Of a stretch of 64,000 bases of DNA, positions 8,741 to 17,713 are shown in pieces. Where the stretch lies: assembly GCA_030055465.1 (NCBI GenBank), contig JASFYF010000001.1:289179-353178 (forward strand). The letters run 5' to 3'. The position numbers and the translations under genes are program-made. The notes under the pieces are model-generated. The model was given only the letters and a program-made list of their open reading frames with translations. It was not told the origin of the DNA and ran no database searches. Position 1 is the first letter of the stretch. Every line of letters begins with the position of its first letter. Source of the stretch: Candidatus Nezhaarchaeota archaeon (GTDB taxonomy: Archaea > Thermoproteota > Methanomethylicia > Nezhaarchaeales > WYZ-LMO8).

Positions 8741-8765
8741 CCTCCACGAGGAGGCCTTTAAAGGC
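8741..8765. promoter_or_regulatory. Hairpin and 12-base palindrome in a divergent promoter region
   Basis: CCTCC/GGAGG (8741-8745 with 8750-8754) forms a stem around ACGA. Next to it is the perfect palindrome GCCTTTAAAGGC at 8754-8765, whose centre TTTAAA resembles a TATA core. It lies about 40-60 bases upstream of the DUF35-thiolase operon start on the minus strand and faces the DUF22-like gene. It may be a TATA box with an overlapping operator; no regulator is identified. Confidence 0.3.
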
Positions 8766-8937
8766 TCGCAAGCGTCGATTAACCGGATTACAGATAAGCC
8801 AGCCCCAACCCAAGGGGGTTAATGTAGTCTCCTATTCATATAGCTACATTTTATCTCAAGGGCTGATCGCTTTCGTGCCCCTCATATTTCATTGATTACT
8901 GAACTTAGCGAAAGCAGCGTACGTCTGGAAACCAACA

Positions 8938-8950
8938 GATATAAATTATT
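8938..8950 (+). promoter_or_regulatory. TATA-like box upstream of the first DUF22-like gene
   Basis: AGATATAAATTATT at 8938-8951 is a strong archaeal TATA-like sequence. A start site about 25 bases downstream, near 8970, would place the first TTG of the open frame (8892) outside the transcript. This supports a translation start at TTG 8982, which has AGGTG at 8969-8973. Confidence 0.45.
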
Positions 8951-8981
8951 CCATTCCAAAAATTCTTTAGGTGTTAGCGCA

Positions 8982-9404
8982 TTGAGGTGTAGTACCTTTC
9001 TGACCGTGAAGTACGTAAGCAAGAAAACAGGTGAAGTTAAGAGCTTTAAGTATCCTAACGACGTCTTCGACTACATTATTAGCACCGCGGGGAGGTGGAT
9101 CAACGTAGTGGCCGATGAAAACTTCAAGGTTAAGGCCGGCCAAACATACATAGTAAAGATAGAGCCGATAAAGCTTTACCCAAAGGAGATAACACTTATG
9201 TGCCCCGTTTCTAGACACGCTTTGGGCATGCTTCTTGGACTTTACGGCTCCGAAGGCAAGCCCCGGGCAGTGGAGAAAGAAAGGGAGTTCGCTCAAGCCG
9301 TTTTCCAAGCGTTTAGAGATGGCACCGTGGAAAAAGGAGACTTAATCGGGGTACTCAACGTGCTGGTGGTCTACGAGGTCCTAGAAAAGCAGGTAAAGCA
9401 TTGA
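8982..9404 (+). CDS. DUF22-like small archaeal protein, copy 1
   Basis: A 140-residue protein from TTG 8982. The frame is open further up to a TTG at 8892, but a TATA-like box at 8938-8950 and AGGTG 8 bases before 8982 favour the shorter form, which also matches the length of the paralogue at 40050. Shared features of both copies: an (I/V)IST-x2-RW motif, a hydrophobic strand and a conserved CP pair near the middle, a KVEK-like or AVEKE stretch, and the C-terminal GDL(I/L)GVLNV block. This pattern resembles the archaeal DUF22 family as I remember it; the function is unknown. No membrane segment is seen. It stands alone between the DUF35 operon and the convergent elp3. Confidence 0.7.
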   Translation: MRCSTFLTVKYVSKKTGEVKSFKYPNDVFDYIISTAGRWINVVADENFKVKAGQTYIVKIEPIKLYPKEITLMCPVSRHALGMLLGLYGSEGKPRAVEKEREFAQAVFQAFRDGTVEKGDLIGVLNVLVVYEVLEKQVKH

Positions 9405-9466
9405 AGAGAGCCCATGCGGGAAGGACTCCAAAACTTTTGTTATATATCTTTCCTCTCCAAGGCCTG

Positions 9467-10906
9467 CTACGCCAGGTCCTTCACCACGTAGGGGCCAACC
9501 CTCCGGTATCCCAACGAGTAAAAGTAAGTTCTCGCGCCCACAGCGCTTATTACCGCCAGCCTCTTCACATCAAGCTCTTCCCTAGCAGTTCTTTCAGCCT
9601 CGGCCATAAGCGCCTTCCCAAATCCCCTATGCTGCCACGCACCATCGTCTTCTCCTCCCACGGGAACCTCAGGACCATAAATATGAAGTTCCCTGACGAT
9701 CGCGGTCGGCTTTTCGGCGAGCTCACTCCTCCAAGGGTTTGAAGGGACTCTAACCCTCACGTAGCCTGCTATCAAGTCGAGCTCATCGTCTTCGAGAGAC
9801 AAGAAGTACTCGGTTCCACCAGAGGCACTATATGCTCGGCGCTTCAACTTGAAGTTTAGGTCGGAGGGCTTAAGATCAAACTTCAGCTTTGCAAATCCAA
9901 CTTCCCTGCACCGTATGCACCTGCACTTTAATCCGAGCTCGCTGATCTTCTCCCTTACGACTTCCCTTATATTGTTCATCTTCGTGCCGGCTGCTATACA
10001 GCAGCTTGGTATAGCCCTTTGGATTCTTATCAGCCTGACCCACTCAGGTATGAACGGTTTAACCCTCAAGAGGAACTCAACCGCCTTATCGTCGTCCATC
10101 TCGTCGTATTCTCCTTTAACCCACATCTCGTAGAGCTCTGTTCCGGGTATCACAAGTGTCGGGTACACCTTGACCATATCGGGCTTGAAGTCTGGATTCC
10201 TGAAAAGCTCTTTGAATCCCTCAACGTCTCTGTCTAGGTCTACGCCCGGCAGCCCAGGCATATAATGGTAGACGACTTTAAAGCCCGCATCTTTAAGCGC
10301 CAGCGTCGCGTTTACCACATCGCCGATCGTGTGGCCCCGCTTAACCCTTATTAGCACGTCGTCAAATACTGTTTGGACCCCCAACTCGACCCTGGTAACC
10401 CCCAGGGCTAATAGGAGGTCGGCGATGTGGTGGTCAGCGTAATCCGGTCTAGTCTCGACGGTTAAGCCTACGCATCTGCACTGGGCGTTCTCGTTTATGG
10501 CATGGGCTTCTTCGAGGCTCCCCGACGAGGCTGCAAAGCTTGGATACGAGTTTAAGGCATCGAAACACCTTCGTATGAAGAACTCTTGATAATCTCTTGG
10601 AAGCGCCGGGAAGGTTCCGCCGATGACTATAAGCTCCACCTTTGATGGGGTGTGGCCCATGAGCTGGTACGTGCCCAACCTCGAGTTGACTTGGAGGTAG
10701 GGATCGTAGTTCACCCTTTTGGCTCTAAGCGCTACAGGGCTTAGATCCACATAGCTTTGAGGCGTAACTCCCGAACCCTTCGGACAGTATATGCACCTGC
10801 CGTGAGGGCATGGGTGGTATCTAGTCATAGCTGTTACAACCACTACACCTGATATTGATCTCACGGGTTTCCTTACCCTAGCTTGGGCTTTGCCTCCTTC
10901 AGGCAT
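9467..10906 (-). CDS. elp3: Elp3-type tRNA uridine (34) acetyltransferase/radical SAM enzyme
   Basis: A 479-residue Elp3. It has the radical SAM cluster motif PCPHGRCIYCPKGSG near 32-46, TVETRPDYA near 155, and a C-terminal GNAT acetyltransferase domain with GFGKALMAEAER near 433. Elp3 uses acetyl-CoA and SAM to start carboxymethyl modification of wobble uridine in tRNA. Only about 13 residues precede the PVRSISGV segment, so the N-terminal helical domain of roughly 80-90 residues found in most archaeal Elp3 is absent. A TATA-like stretch (TTTAATTATA on the minus strand, about 10960-10970) is consistent with a true start here. It converges with the DUF22-like gene. Confidence 0.9.
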   Translation of the reverse strand: MPEGGKAQARVRKPVRSISGVVVVTAMTRYHPCPHGRCIYCPKGSGVTPQSYVDLSPVALRAKRVNYDPYLQVNSRLGTYQLMGHTPSKVELIVIGGTFPALPRDYQEFFIRRCFDALNSYPSFAASSGSLEEAHAINENAQCRCVGLTVETRPDYADHHIADLLLALGVTRVELGVQTVFDDVLIRVKRGHTIGDVVNATLALKDAGFKVVYHYMPGLPGVDLDRDVEGFKELFRNPDFKPDMVKVYPTLVIPGTELYEMWVKGEYDEMDDDKAVEFLLRVKPFIPEWVRLIRIQRAIPSCCIAAGTKMNNIREVVREKISELGLKCRCIRCREVGFAKLKFDLKPSDLNFKLKRRAYSASGGTEYFLSLEDDELDLIAGYVRVRVPSNPWRSELAEKPTAIVRELHIYGPEVPVGGEDDGAWQHRGFGKALMAEAERTAREELDVKRLAVISAVGARTYFYSLGYRRVGPYVVKDLA

Positions 10907-11122
10907 CCCAGCCTCTCAACTCCAAGGGGCTCCCCACCCCAAGAACCAGGGGCCGCGCACCCTATAATTAAACCTGTAGAAAAGCGTTTACTCAACCGTC
11001 AAACTACGTGAAGGCCACTTGAGGGTCAACGAACTTCACATGGGTTGTGCAGCTCAGTTTAAGGCGACACCTTAAGGCTTATCTAGGCCTGGAGGCTATG
11101 TTGGAGGGCGGTGCTGGGGGCC

Positions 11123-11962
11123 ATGACGTGGGTTACGGACAATCACGCCCACGCAAACCCTTTCTCCGGCTTCGGCTTTGTAGAAGTTGCCAAGAGGTTT
11201 AAGCGCACGGGTGGCTTAGCCATGGTGTTCGCCCCTCTTCTTTCGTGGCACTACCAAGTCTCGGTGAGGTCTCCCATAGATTACGAGAGGATCTACGAAG
11301 TTGTGGTCAAGGGCGTTAAGGACGCCTCAGCTCATCTAAAAGCTCTGGCCGTGTTGGGAGTGCACCCGGCTGAGGTGTGCAGGTTAATCGAGAATTTCGG
11401 CGTTGAAGTCGCATACAACATAGCTGAAGGATCCATGAATCTGGCTGCACGATACGTGGAGCAGGGCCTTGCAGTTGGACTAGGCGAAGTGGGAAGACCT
11501 CACTACACGGTCAGCAGCGCGGCGCTAAGCGTTTGCAACGATATATTGGATTTGTCCCTGCGGCTTGCCAAGGACCTTTCATGCCCTATACACCTCCACG
11601 TTGAGAGAGGCGACGAGAGCGTTAAGAGCATCGTCGAGGGAATTAGAAAGATTGGCTTGAAACCGGAGCTGGTTGTACTACATCACGCTGAGCCCAAAAA
11701 CATAGGGAGGTGCGGGGGGCTCACCCCTTCGATACCTCACAGGGGAAGATATCTTGAGGAAGCCTTCATGCGGAAATCCAAGTCATTTCTGGTTGAAAGC
11801 GACTTCATTGATGATCCCAAAAGGCCTGGAGCCGTCTCTTATCCATGGGCCATCTCGTACAAGGTGCAGGAAATGTTGAAGATGGGCATCGTAACCGAAG
11901 ACGTTATCCACAGAGTGTTCGTCGAGAACTTCGAGAAGCTATATAACACTAAAATTCATTAA
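11123..11962 (+). CDS. TatD-like/COG1099-type metal-dependent hydrolase
   Basis: A TIM-barrel hydrolase of about 280 residues. Metal-binding positions can be followed: DNHAHAN at the N-terminus, GLGEVGRP near 135, HLHVE near 175, LHHAE near 205 and ESDFIDD near 245, the order of the amidohydrolase/TatD fold. Substrate unknown; relatives include nucleases and predicted phosphoesterases. The start is uncertain: GTG at 11111 has GGAGGG only 2 bases before it, ATG at 11123 has it 14 bases before. It stands alone, divergent from elp3 and convergent with the LeuD-like gene. Confidence 0.7.
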   Translation: MTWVTDNHAHANPFSGFGFVEVAKRFKRTGGLAMVFAPLLSWHYQVSVRSPIDYERIYEVVVKGVKDASAHLKALAVLGVHPAEVCRLIENFGVEVAYNIAEGSMNLAARYVEQGLAVGLGEVGRPHYTVSSAALSVCNDILDLSLRLAKDLSCPIHLHVERGDESVKSIVEGIRKIGLKPELVVLHHAEPKNIGRCGGLTPSIPHRGRYLEEAFMRKSKSFLVESDFIDDPKRPGAVSYPWAISYKVQEMLKMGIVTEDVIHRVFVENFEKLYNTKIH

Positions 11963-12030
11963 CCATATCCTAGTGGTCGCAGATTGCGATGACACGACAT
12001 AAATAAAGAAGGGGTGAAAGAATGCCAATT

Positions 12031-12531
12031 CTACTTGCTGAACCTCTTCTTGAGAAGCTCCAGTGCCCCCCCAGCGGAGAGTATTTCAAGCATCATAGGT
12101 GGTAAGGGCTTAGCCTTAAGGGCCAACCCCTTTGTTACGTTCTTTATCTCGCCAGTAGAGAAGTCCGCCTCAAGTACATCGCCGTCGCTGAAGGCCTGCG
12201 AGACGCCTTCACATATTAGGACGGGCAACCCTATACTGATGGCGTTTCTAAAGAATATTCTTGCGAAGCTCTCCGCTATCACTGCCGCTACGCCAACCTC
12301 TTTTAGTGCTCGAGGGGCTTGCTCCCTGCTTGAGCCGCACCCGAAGTTTCTCCCGCCCACTATCACGTCTCCTGGCTTCACGAGCTTGGCGAAGTCTGGG
12401 TTTATTGGTTCCAAAACGTGCTGCTTAAGCTGGTCCATAGGCAGGCTTAGGTATTTACCGGGTGTTATAACGTCTGTGTCTATGTTGTCCCCCAGCTTCC
12501 ATACCTTACCTCTAACCTTTATAGTAGTCAT
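12031..12531 (-). CDS. leuD: Small subunit of 3-isopropylmalate dehydratase/homoaconitase family
   Basis: A 166-residue swivelling-domain subunit. It has NIDTDVITPGKYL at 15-27, GGRNFGCGSSREQAP near 60-73 and SFARIFFRNAIS near 90. With the large subunit it isomerises 2- or 3-hydroxy tricarboxylates by dehydration and rehydration. The substrate loop after the Tyr-Leu pair reads YLSLP, which is neither the YLRT reported for homoaconitase-type subunits nor the YLVY-like form of isopropylmalate isomerases as I recall them. The substrate (isopropylmalate, homocitrate, methylmalate or other) is therefore open. It overlaps the upstream large-subunit gene by 4 bases. Confidence 0.85.
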   Translation of the reverse strand: MTTIKVRGKVWKLGDNIDTDVITPGKYLSLPMDQLKQHVLEPINPDFAKLVKPGDVIVGGRNFGCGSSREQAPRALKEVGVAAVIAESFARIFFRNAISIGLPVLICEGVSQAFSDGDVLEADFSTGEIKNVTKGLALKAKPLPPMMLEILSAGGALELLKKRFSK

Positions 12532-13796
12532 TTTCTGACCTCCATGAGCTTTCTTGGATCGGTTATCTCACCTCTAACGGCCGAGGCCGCTACAACATAC
12601 GGAGAGGCCAGATATATTTCAGACTTAGAGCTGCCCATCCTGCCTTTAAAGTTCCTGTTTGAGGAGCTTATGCATCTCTCCCCCTCAGCCAATAGGCCTA
12701 AGTGAGTGCCCATGCATGGCCCACAGGTGGGGTTGCACACCACAGCTCCAGCCTCCAGCAGGGTCTCAATTATGCCTGCCCTCAGCGCCTCTAGGTACAC
12801 TTCCCTCGATGCTGGTATTACTATTAGCCTGACGTCAGGATGAACCTTCCTGTTCTTAAGGATTTCAGCGGCTGCGGCTAGGTCCTCCAACCTGCCATTA
12901 GTGCAGGAGCCTATGAGTGCTTGGTCAACCTTCACTCCTTCAGCCTCGCTTACCGGCTTAACGTTGTCGACACTGTGCGGAAAGGCCACCTGCGGCTCCA
13001 AGTCGCTAACGTTCAGCTCGTAGACCTTTTCGTAGCTTGCATCTGGGTCCGGGTACATTGGCGTGAACGGCTTTGTTGTCCTAGACTTCACGTAGCTTAT
13101 CGTCTTATCGTCTGGCGCTATCAAGGCAAACTTGGCTCCTATCTCCATGGTCATGTTCGATAGCGTCATCCTTGAGGCAAGGCTCATAGCTCTTATGGCT
13201 GAACCCTCAAACTCCACAGATTTGTATTGAGCAACTTCAGTTCCGTACTTGCCAGCTATCTTAAGTATCACATCTTTGGAGGTGACGTATTTGGGAAGCG
13301 ATCCATCCACTTGAAACTTTATCGTTTCCGGAACCCTGAACCACAGCTCGCCGGTTACAAAAACGACAGCCATGTCAGTTGTGCCTAAACCCGTACCCCC
13401 GGCCCCGAAAGCCCCGTAAGTTGTAGTGTGCGAGTCAGTTCCCACAATAAGCTCTCCGGGCCTCACGTGACCCATCTCAGGCATTATCTGGTGGCAGATG
13501 CCGGCCTTTATGTCGTAGAAGTGCTTTATCTTGTGTCTCTTGACGAATTCCCTAACCTTCTTATGCATCGTAGCCGTGAGCTCGGTGGGAGCAGGTGCCC
13601 AGTGGTCAAAGAGTATAACTATCCTCTCCGAATCCCACACTTTGTCGATACCTGCTCTCATCAGCTCATCGATGACCCACGATGCTCCCTCATGAGCCAT
13701 TGCCACGTCTATCTTAGCAGTAACGTAGTCCCCGGCAGCCACTTCCCTGTTCCCCGATGCTCTAGCCAGGATCTTCTCGGCCAAAGTCATAGGCAT
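12528..13796 (-). CDS. leuC: Large subunit of 3-isopropylmalate dehydratase/homoaconitase family
   Basis: A 422-residue aconitase-fold subunit. The 4Fe-4S ligands are in IGSCTNGR near 300 and in NPTCGPCMGTH near 360; the substrate-binding segments GTDSHTTTYGAFG and GTGLGTTDMA near 120-140 are intact. The length is that of archaeal and bacterial two-subunit enzymes. It is the first gene of a two-gene operon. Archaea often carry two copies with different specificities, so LeuC and homoaconitase HacA are both possible. No other leucine or lysine biosynthesis gene lies in the window. Confidence 0.88.
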   Translation of the reverse strand: MPMTLAEKILARASGNREVAAGDYVTAKIDVAMAHEGASWVIDELMRAGIDKVWDSERIVILFDHWAPAPTELTATMHKKVREFVKRHKIKHFYDIKAGICHQIMPEMGHVRPGELIVGTDSHTTTYGAFGAGGTGLGTTDMAVVFVTGELWFRVPETIKFQVDGSLPKYVTSKDVILKIAGKYGTEVAQYKSVEFEGSAIRAMSLASRMTLSNMTMEIGAKFALIAPDDKTISYVKSRTTKPFTPMYPDPDASYEKVYELNVSDLEPQVAFPHSVDNVKPVSEAEGVKVDQALIGSCTNGRLEDLAAAAEILKNRKVHPDVRLIVIPASREVYLEALRAGIIETLLEAGAVVCNPTCGPCMGTHLGLLAEGERCISSSNRNFKGRMGSSKSEIYLASPYVVAASAVRGEITDPRKLMEVRK

Positions 13797-14174
13797 GGTT
13801 TATCTACCCCAATAATCCGAGGTGCGTAAGGATACTAAAAACATGGTTATTTAAGCGTTACCGAGAAGGTAAGCTACGGTTTATTGGCTTAAGCATGAAA
13901 CTCGCAAAACAGCCATAAGGCTCCGCGAGCTCGGGAACAGCACGTTTTAGGCACCTGTCCTGCCCGATGAGACGGCTTGCAATATGTTCTTCCCCGCTAA
14001 CACATAAAGTTTAACGCGCAATCATTCACCCATGATTGGATGGTTGCATCCGCGCTCAGGTTGAAGGGGGCCTTGAAGCTCCTCACGAGGTGGATAGGCG
14101 TCAATAGACTAAGCTTAAAATTAAAGGCGCCCCAAAGCTTAAAATAGCGGTAAACGTTGCGGAGTTGAAGGTCA
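13797..14174. other. 378-base gap before the mre11 operon
   Basis: This divergent gap has no convincing gene. It holds a 35-codon open frame (14040-14147, plus strand), basic and leucine-rich, with no recognisable match, and a TATA-like AGCTTAAAAT at about 14136-14145 that could drive the repair operon. A stretch near 13905-13975 reads like protein in one frame but has an internal stop. No structured RNA was recognised. Confidence 0.4.
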
Positions 14175-15350
14175 TTGTTGATAGCCCATCTAAGCGATAG
14201 CCACCTAGGCTACAGGCAGTATGGACTTATAGAGAGGGAGAGGGACATATACGCCTGCTTTGAGGAGGCCGTGGACAAAGCAATTGAAGAGCACGTGGAC
14301 GCAGTAATTCATAGTGGCGACCTCTTCCATTCTCCGAACCCGCCACCCCAGGCTTATAGGTCTGCTTTAAGGGCTTTGAGGAGGCTTAAGCAGAAGGGCA
14401 TCCCATTCCTCTACATAATGGGGCAACACGATAAACCAAAAATGCAGGCCATACCACCTCTAACGATATTTGAGGACATGGAGCTACTGAGGCATGTGAG
14501 TGAAAAACCGTACTCCCATAACGAGTTCAGCGTAGTTGGAGTGGATCATCTAAGGAGGGACCTGCTCAAAAGCAGGCTGCAGGAATTAAAACCGCCCACT
14601 CGAAACAGCGTGTTAATGTTGCACGTCCTACTCAAAGAGGTGTCGCCGCTCGGCGATGTGTCCCTCTACGAGTTACCCACAGGTTTCCGCTACTTTGCGC
14701 TTGGAGATTACCATATATTTAAATCGTTGAAGACAAGGGGAGGAGTAGCTGTTTATCCAGGCTCCAGCGAGATTATATCGTTAAACGACTTGACTGAGGC
14801 GGGAAAAGGCTTCTGCATAGCTGACCTCTCGAAAGACGAGGTTACCGTGGCCTTCCAGAAGCTAGAAAGCGTCAGACCTAGGATAGTGCTTGACGTTGAT
14901 GCGAACAAAATAGAGGAAGCCGCTTCAAAGCTGATATCGCAAGCATCATCTATGAATACGAAGCCATTAATACACTTGACGGTTAGGGGTGTTGGAGTTA
15001 AAAGGAGGGGCCTAGACCAAATCAGGGATGAACTGTCGAAGGTAAGCCTGAGAGCCTTTATATCGATTGAGGAGGGGCCCTTAACGTTTCAGGGTGGCAA
15101 GCGCTTTTTCAGCGACATCGAAAGCGTGATCCAAGCCTCCATACCCAACATAGGATGCGTGATCCTCGATATCTATAAGGCATTCAAGGCGGGAAACCTA
15201 CATGACGAGATTGAGAGGCTTTTAAAAACTGGGGAGTGGACTAAGTGGAGCGAGCGGCCCAGTGAAGTCGAGCAAAAGGCCTCTTCAGAGGCTTCCCGGA
15301 AGTCGAGCAAGCCTAAGGATCCCAACATATTGGAGTGGGTCGAAAGGTGA
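14175..15350 (+). CDS. mre11: DNA double-strand break repair nuclease Mre11
   Basis: A 391-residue metallophosphoesterase. Compared with Pyrococcus Mre11, ligand positions D8, H10 (SDSH), D49 (SGDLFH), H85 (QHD) and H150 (LMLH) are present. The GNHD motif is GQHD (Q84), and the late GHxH motif is GDYH (D178, H180). Mre11 with Rad50 trims DNA ends using manganese. The start is TTG 14175 or TTG 14178; AAGGT lies just upstream. It is the first gene of mre11-rad50-nurA-herA, all with overlapping stops and starts, an arrangement typical of thermophilic archaea. The tail beyond residue 360 is Ser/Lys/Glu-rich, consistent with a Rad50-contact linker. Confidence 0.9.
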   Translation: MLIAHLSDSHLGYRQYGLIERERDIYACFEEAVDKAIEEHVDAVIHSGDLFHSPNPPPQAYRSALRALRRLKQKGIPFLYIMGQHDKPKMQAIPPLTIFEDMELLRHVSEKPYSHNEFSVVGVDHLRRDLLKSRLQELKPPTRNSVLMLHVLLKEVSPLGDVSLYELPTGFRYFALGDYHIFKSLKTRGGVAVYPGSSEIISLNDLTEAGKGFCIADLSKDEVTVAFQKLESVRPRIVLDVDANKIEEAASKLISQASSMNTKPLIHLTVRGVGVKRRGLDQIRDELSKVSLRAFISIEEGPLTFQGGKRFFSDIESVIQASIPNIGCVILDIYKAFKAGNLHDEIERLLKTGEWTKWSERPSEVEQKASSEASRKSSKPKDPNILEWVER

Positions 15351-17713
15351 TAGTGGAGAAGCTCGAGCTCTTGGACTTCTTGTCGCATAGGAACACGGCC
15401 CTCACCTTTGGTAAAGGGTTGACTGCCATAATAGGGCCTAATGGTTCTGGGAAGTCATCCATGATAGAAGGAATAGTGTATTCGCTTTTCCAAGACAGCT
15501 TTAGAAGTCTAAGGGGTGGAACCAAGGAGTCTCTTAAGAGGATAGGCGCGAAGAGCGCCTTCGTGAGGCTGACGTTTAACGTAGCCGGCAGAGTCTTTAA
15601 GGCTGAAAGAGCCATTGAGAGGGGTGCAACAGATAGGCTATACGAAGGCGACAGGCTAATCGCCTCTCAAACCGCAACAGTCGACAATAAGATACTCGAG
15701 ATACTCGGCATACCGAGGAAGGAAGCTTACCTGAACACGGTGATAGTCAGGCAAGGTGAGCTGGAAAGAATCTTAGAGTCCTTCACGGCGGCCAGCGGGA
15801 GAGAGGAACTCATGAGGGCCTTGGGATTTAAGGAGTTGGAGGATATAGCTGAAGAATTGAAGGAAGAACGCGACTGGGCTCTACGCAAAGAGATTGAAAA
15901 GGCGGAGAAAGCCAAGTACCTAGGCAACTGGAAGAGGCAGCTAGAGAGGCTGGAGGCTGAGTTTAAGAGGCTGGAGGCTGAAAGAACGCTAATCAGCGAG
16001 AAACTGAAGGCACTGCAAAAAGGGCTGTCTCACATTGAGAAGGAGCTCTCGGGCATGCCCGAGAGCTTGGAAATTGAGTTCCAAGAGCTTCTAATGTCGT
16101 ACTCCGCCAAGAGAAACCGCCTGCAGCAGCTTAACAACAATGTCGAGAAGCTTAAAGAAAAGCTCAAGCGCCTAAATGACCTTAAAACGGAACTTACCAG
16201 GATCAACTCGTTAATCTCCTTTAAGGAGAGGCTTAGGCACCTACAAAAAACGCTTGAAGCAGCTGCTTTCGCAAGCCCTGTAGTTGAAAGCTTAACGGCA
16301 ACGATATCGAAGAACCTGGATAGATTCAACTTTAAGCTGAAAACGCTTGCTCAAGCGCTTTACTGCTCGCCGGACATCGACTCAGTGATTAAAGCCTACG
16401 AAGAATTGAAGTGCGACGTCGAGCTGAAAGAGAGAGAGGCGAGCGGCCTCAAAACAATTATCGAGGAAAAGAAGGCTATTTTAAGCGGCTTACATAAAAG
16501 CGGAAGCGCATGCCCACTTTGCGGGGCTGAGCTAACGAGCGAGGCTAAACTCAAACTGCACGAGAAGATAGAGGGCGAAATAAGTGAGGCCACCATAAAT
16601 CTCGAGAAGGCCCTAAACATCCTGGACGAGAAAAAGAAGCTGCTGCACTACCTCGATAAGCTTAACGTAAAGGGCTTAGTAAACGAAGCCAACACGATAA
16701 ACGAGGACATAAGAAGAAAGGAAGAGGAAGAAAGGAAACTCATGAAGTCTTTAGAGGATGCGAACAGAGCTTTAGAGGATGTGTTGAGCCGTGAAGTTGA
16801 CGAAGAATTGGCCTCTAAGCTGAGAAAGCTCATAACGGTCCTCGACGCGCCGCTTGAGGCCATGGAAGCGGCTAGAGATATAATGAACTTCATAAACAGG
16901 GTTGAGGGCAGAGTTGAGGAATTGAAGAAGAAGGTTGAAGAAGAGGAGGAGACAAAGAGGGAGCTTGAGGGGGCCGTTCAAGAGGTGGAACAGCTATCCA
17001 GGGACGTTGAGGGCCTTGAGGTGAAAATTAAAGATGTGAAAGAGAAGGTTGAAACACGGAGAAAGCTCGTCGAAAAGAACATATCCGTAAAAAGCGAGAT
17101 CGCAAACTGCGAATGGCAGCTCTCCAACATCGAGAAGGGCTTGGAAGAGCGGAGGAAGGCAATCCAAGAACTTAAAGATTTATGTGAGGAGGCAGAGAAG
17201 GCTCAAGAGGAGGCCAAAAGGATAAGGCTCTTCGCCGAATTCCTCGACTATGTGAGGAATGAAATTTTTGGCAAGGACGGGATAATCGCAAGGAACCTTA
17301 GAGGCGCTTACAGGAACAAGCTCGAAAACGACGTTAACGATTACTTATCAAGGTTCGGCATGGATTTCGAAGTCGAGTTCGACTACGATCTAAAGCTGAA
17401 GGTCGAAGTTGGGGGTAAAGAGGTAAACGTGGACAACTTGAGCGGCGGCGAAAAAGCAGTGCTAGCTCTGTCGACCCGCCTCGCCTTAGCCAAAGCTCTT
17501 AGCGCAAAGGAGGTGGAGTTCATCATACTTGATGAACCCACAGCCAACTTGGACTCCGACAGGAGAAGAGAGCTCATCAGGGTTTTAAGAGACCTTGCAG
17601 ATGAGATACCTCAAGTCATTGTGGTAACGCACGACCTTGAGGTTGCAGAGGCCGCTGACCAGCTGTATAAAGTCAGGAAGATGGATGGCGCCTCAATAGT
17701 GGAGGCCGAGTAA
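15347..17713 (+). CDS. rad50: DNA double-strand break repair ATPase Rad50
   Basis: A 788-residue SMC-like ATPase: Walker A GPNGSGKSS near 31, long coiled coils, a zinc hook CPLC near 389 almost exactly at the centre, the ABC signature LSGGEKAVLALS near 700 and Walker B FIILDEPTANLD near 725. It binds and tethers DNA ends with Mre11. I chose GTG 15347 because GTGA overlaps the mre11 stop and a GGAGTGGGT site lies just upstream; GTG 15335 is also open in frame. It is slightly shorter than the roughly 880 residues of Pyrococcus Rad50, which reflects shorter coils. Confidence 0.93.
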   Translation: MIVEKLELLDFLSHRNTALTFGKGLTAIIGPNGSGKSSMIEGIVYSLFQDSFRSLRGGTKESLKRIGAKSAFVRLTFNVAGRVFKAERAIERGATDRLYEGDRLIASQTATVDNKILEILGIPRKEAYLNTVIVRQGELERILESFTAASGREELMRALGFKELEDIAEELKEERDWALRKEIEKAEKAKYLGNWKRQLERLEAEFKRLEAERTLISEKLKALQKGLSHIEKELSGMPESLEIEFQELLMSYSAKRNRLQQLNNNVEKLKEKLKRLNDLKTELTRINSLISFKERLRHLQKTLEAAAFASPVVESLTATISKNLDRFNFKLKTLAQALYCSPDIDSVIKAYEELKCDVELKEREASGLKTIIEEKKAILSGLHKSGSACPLCGAELTSEAKLKLHEKIEGEISEATINLEKALNILDEKKKLLHYLDKLNVKGLVNEANTINEDIRRKEEEERKLMKSLEDANRALEDVLSREVDEELASKLRKLITVLDAPLEAMEAARDIMNFINRVEGRVEELKKKVEEEEETKRELEGAVQEVEQLSRDVEGLEVKIKDVKEKVETRRKLVEKNISVKSEIANCEWQLSNIEKGLEERRKAIQELKDLCEEAEKAQEEAKRIRLFAEFLDYVRNEIFGKDGIIARNLRGAYRNKLENDVNDYLSRFGMDFEVEFDYDLKLKVEVGGKEVNVDNLSGGEKAVLALSTRLALAKALSAKEVEFIILDEPTANLDSDRRRELIRVLRDLADEIPQVIVVTHDLEVAEAADQLYKVRKMDGASIVEAE

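Noticed and set aside
8892-8981. N-terminal 30 codons of the open frame before the first DUF22-like protein
   Set aside because: A TATA-like box lies inside it, the paralogue has no equivalent part, and a better ribosome site precedes TTG 8982.
14040-14147. 35-codon plus-strand frame before mre11
   Set aside because: Very short, basic, Leu-rich and without motif or ribosome site. It overlaps the likely promoter of the repair operon.
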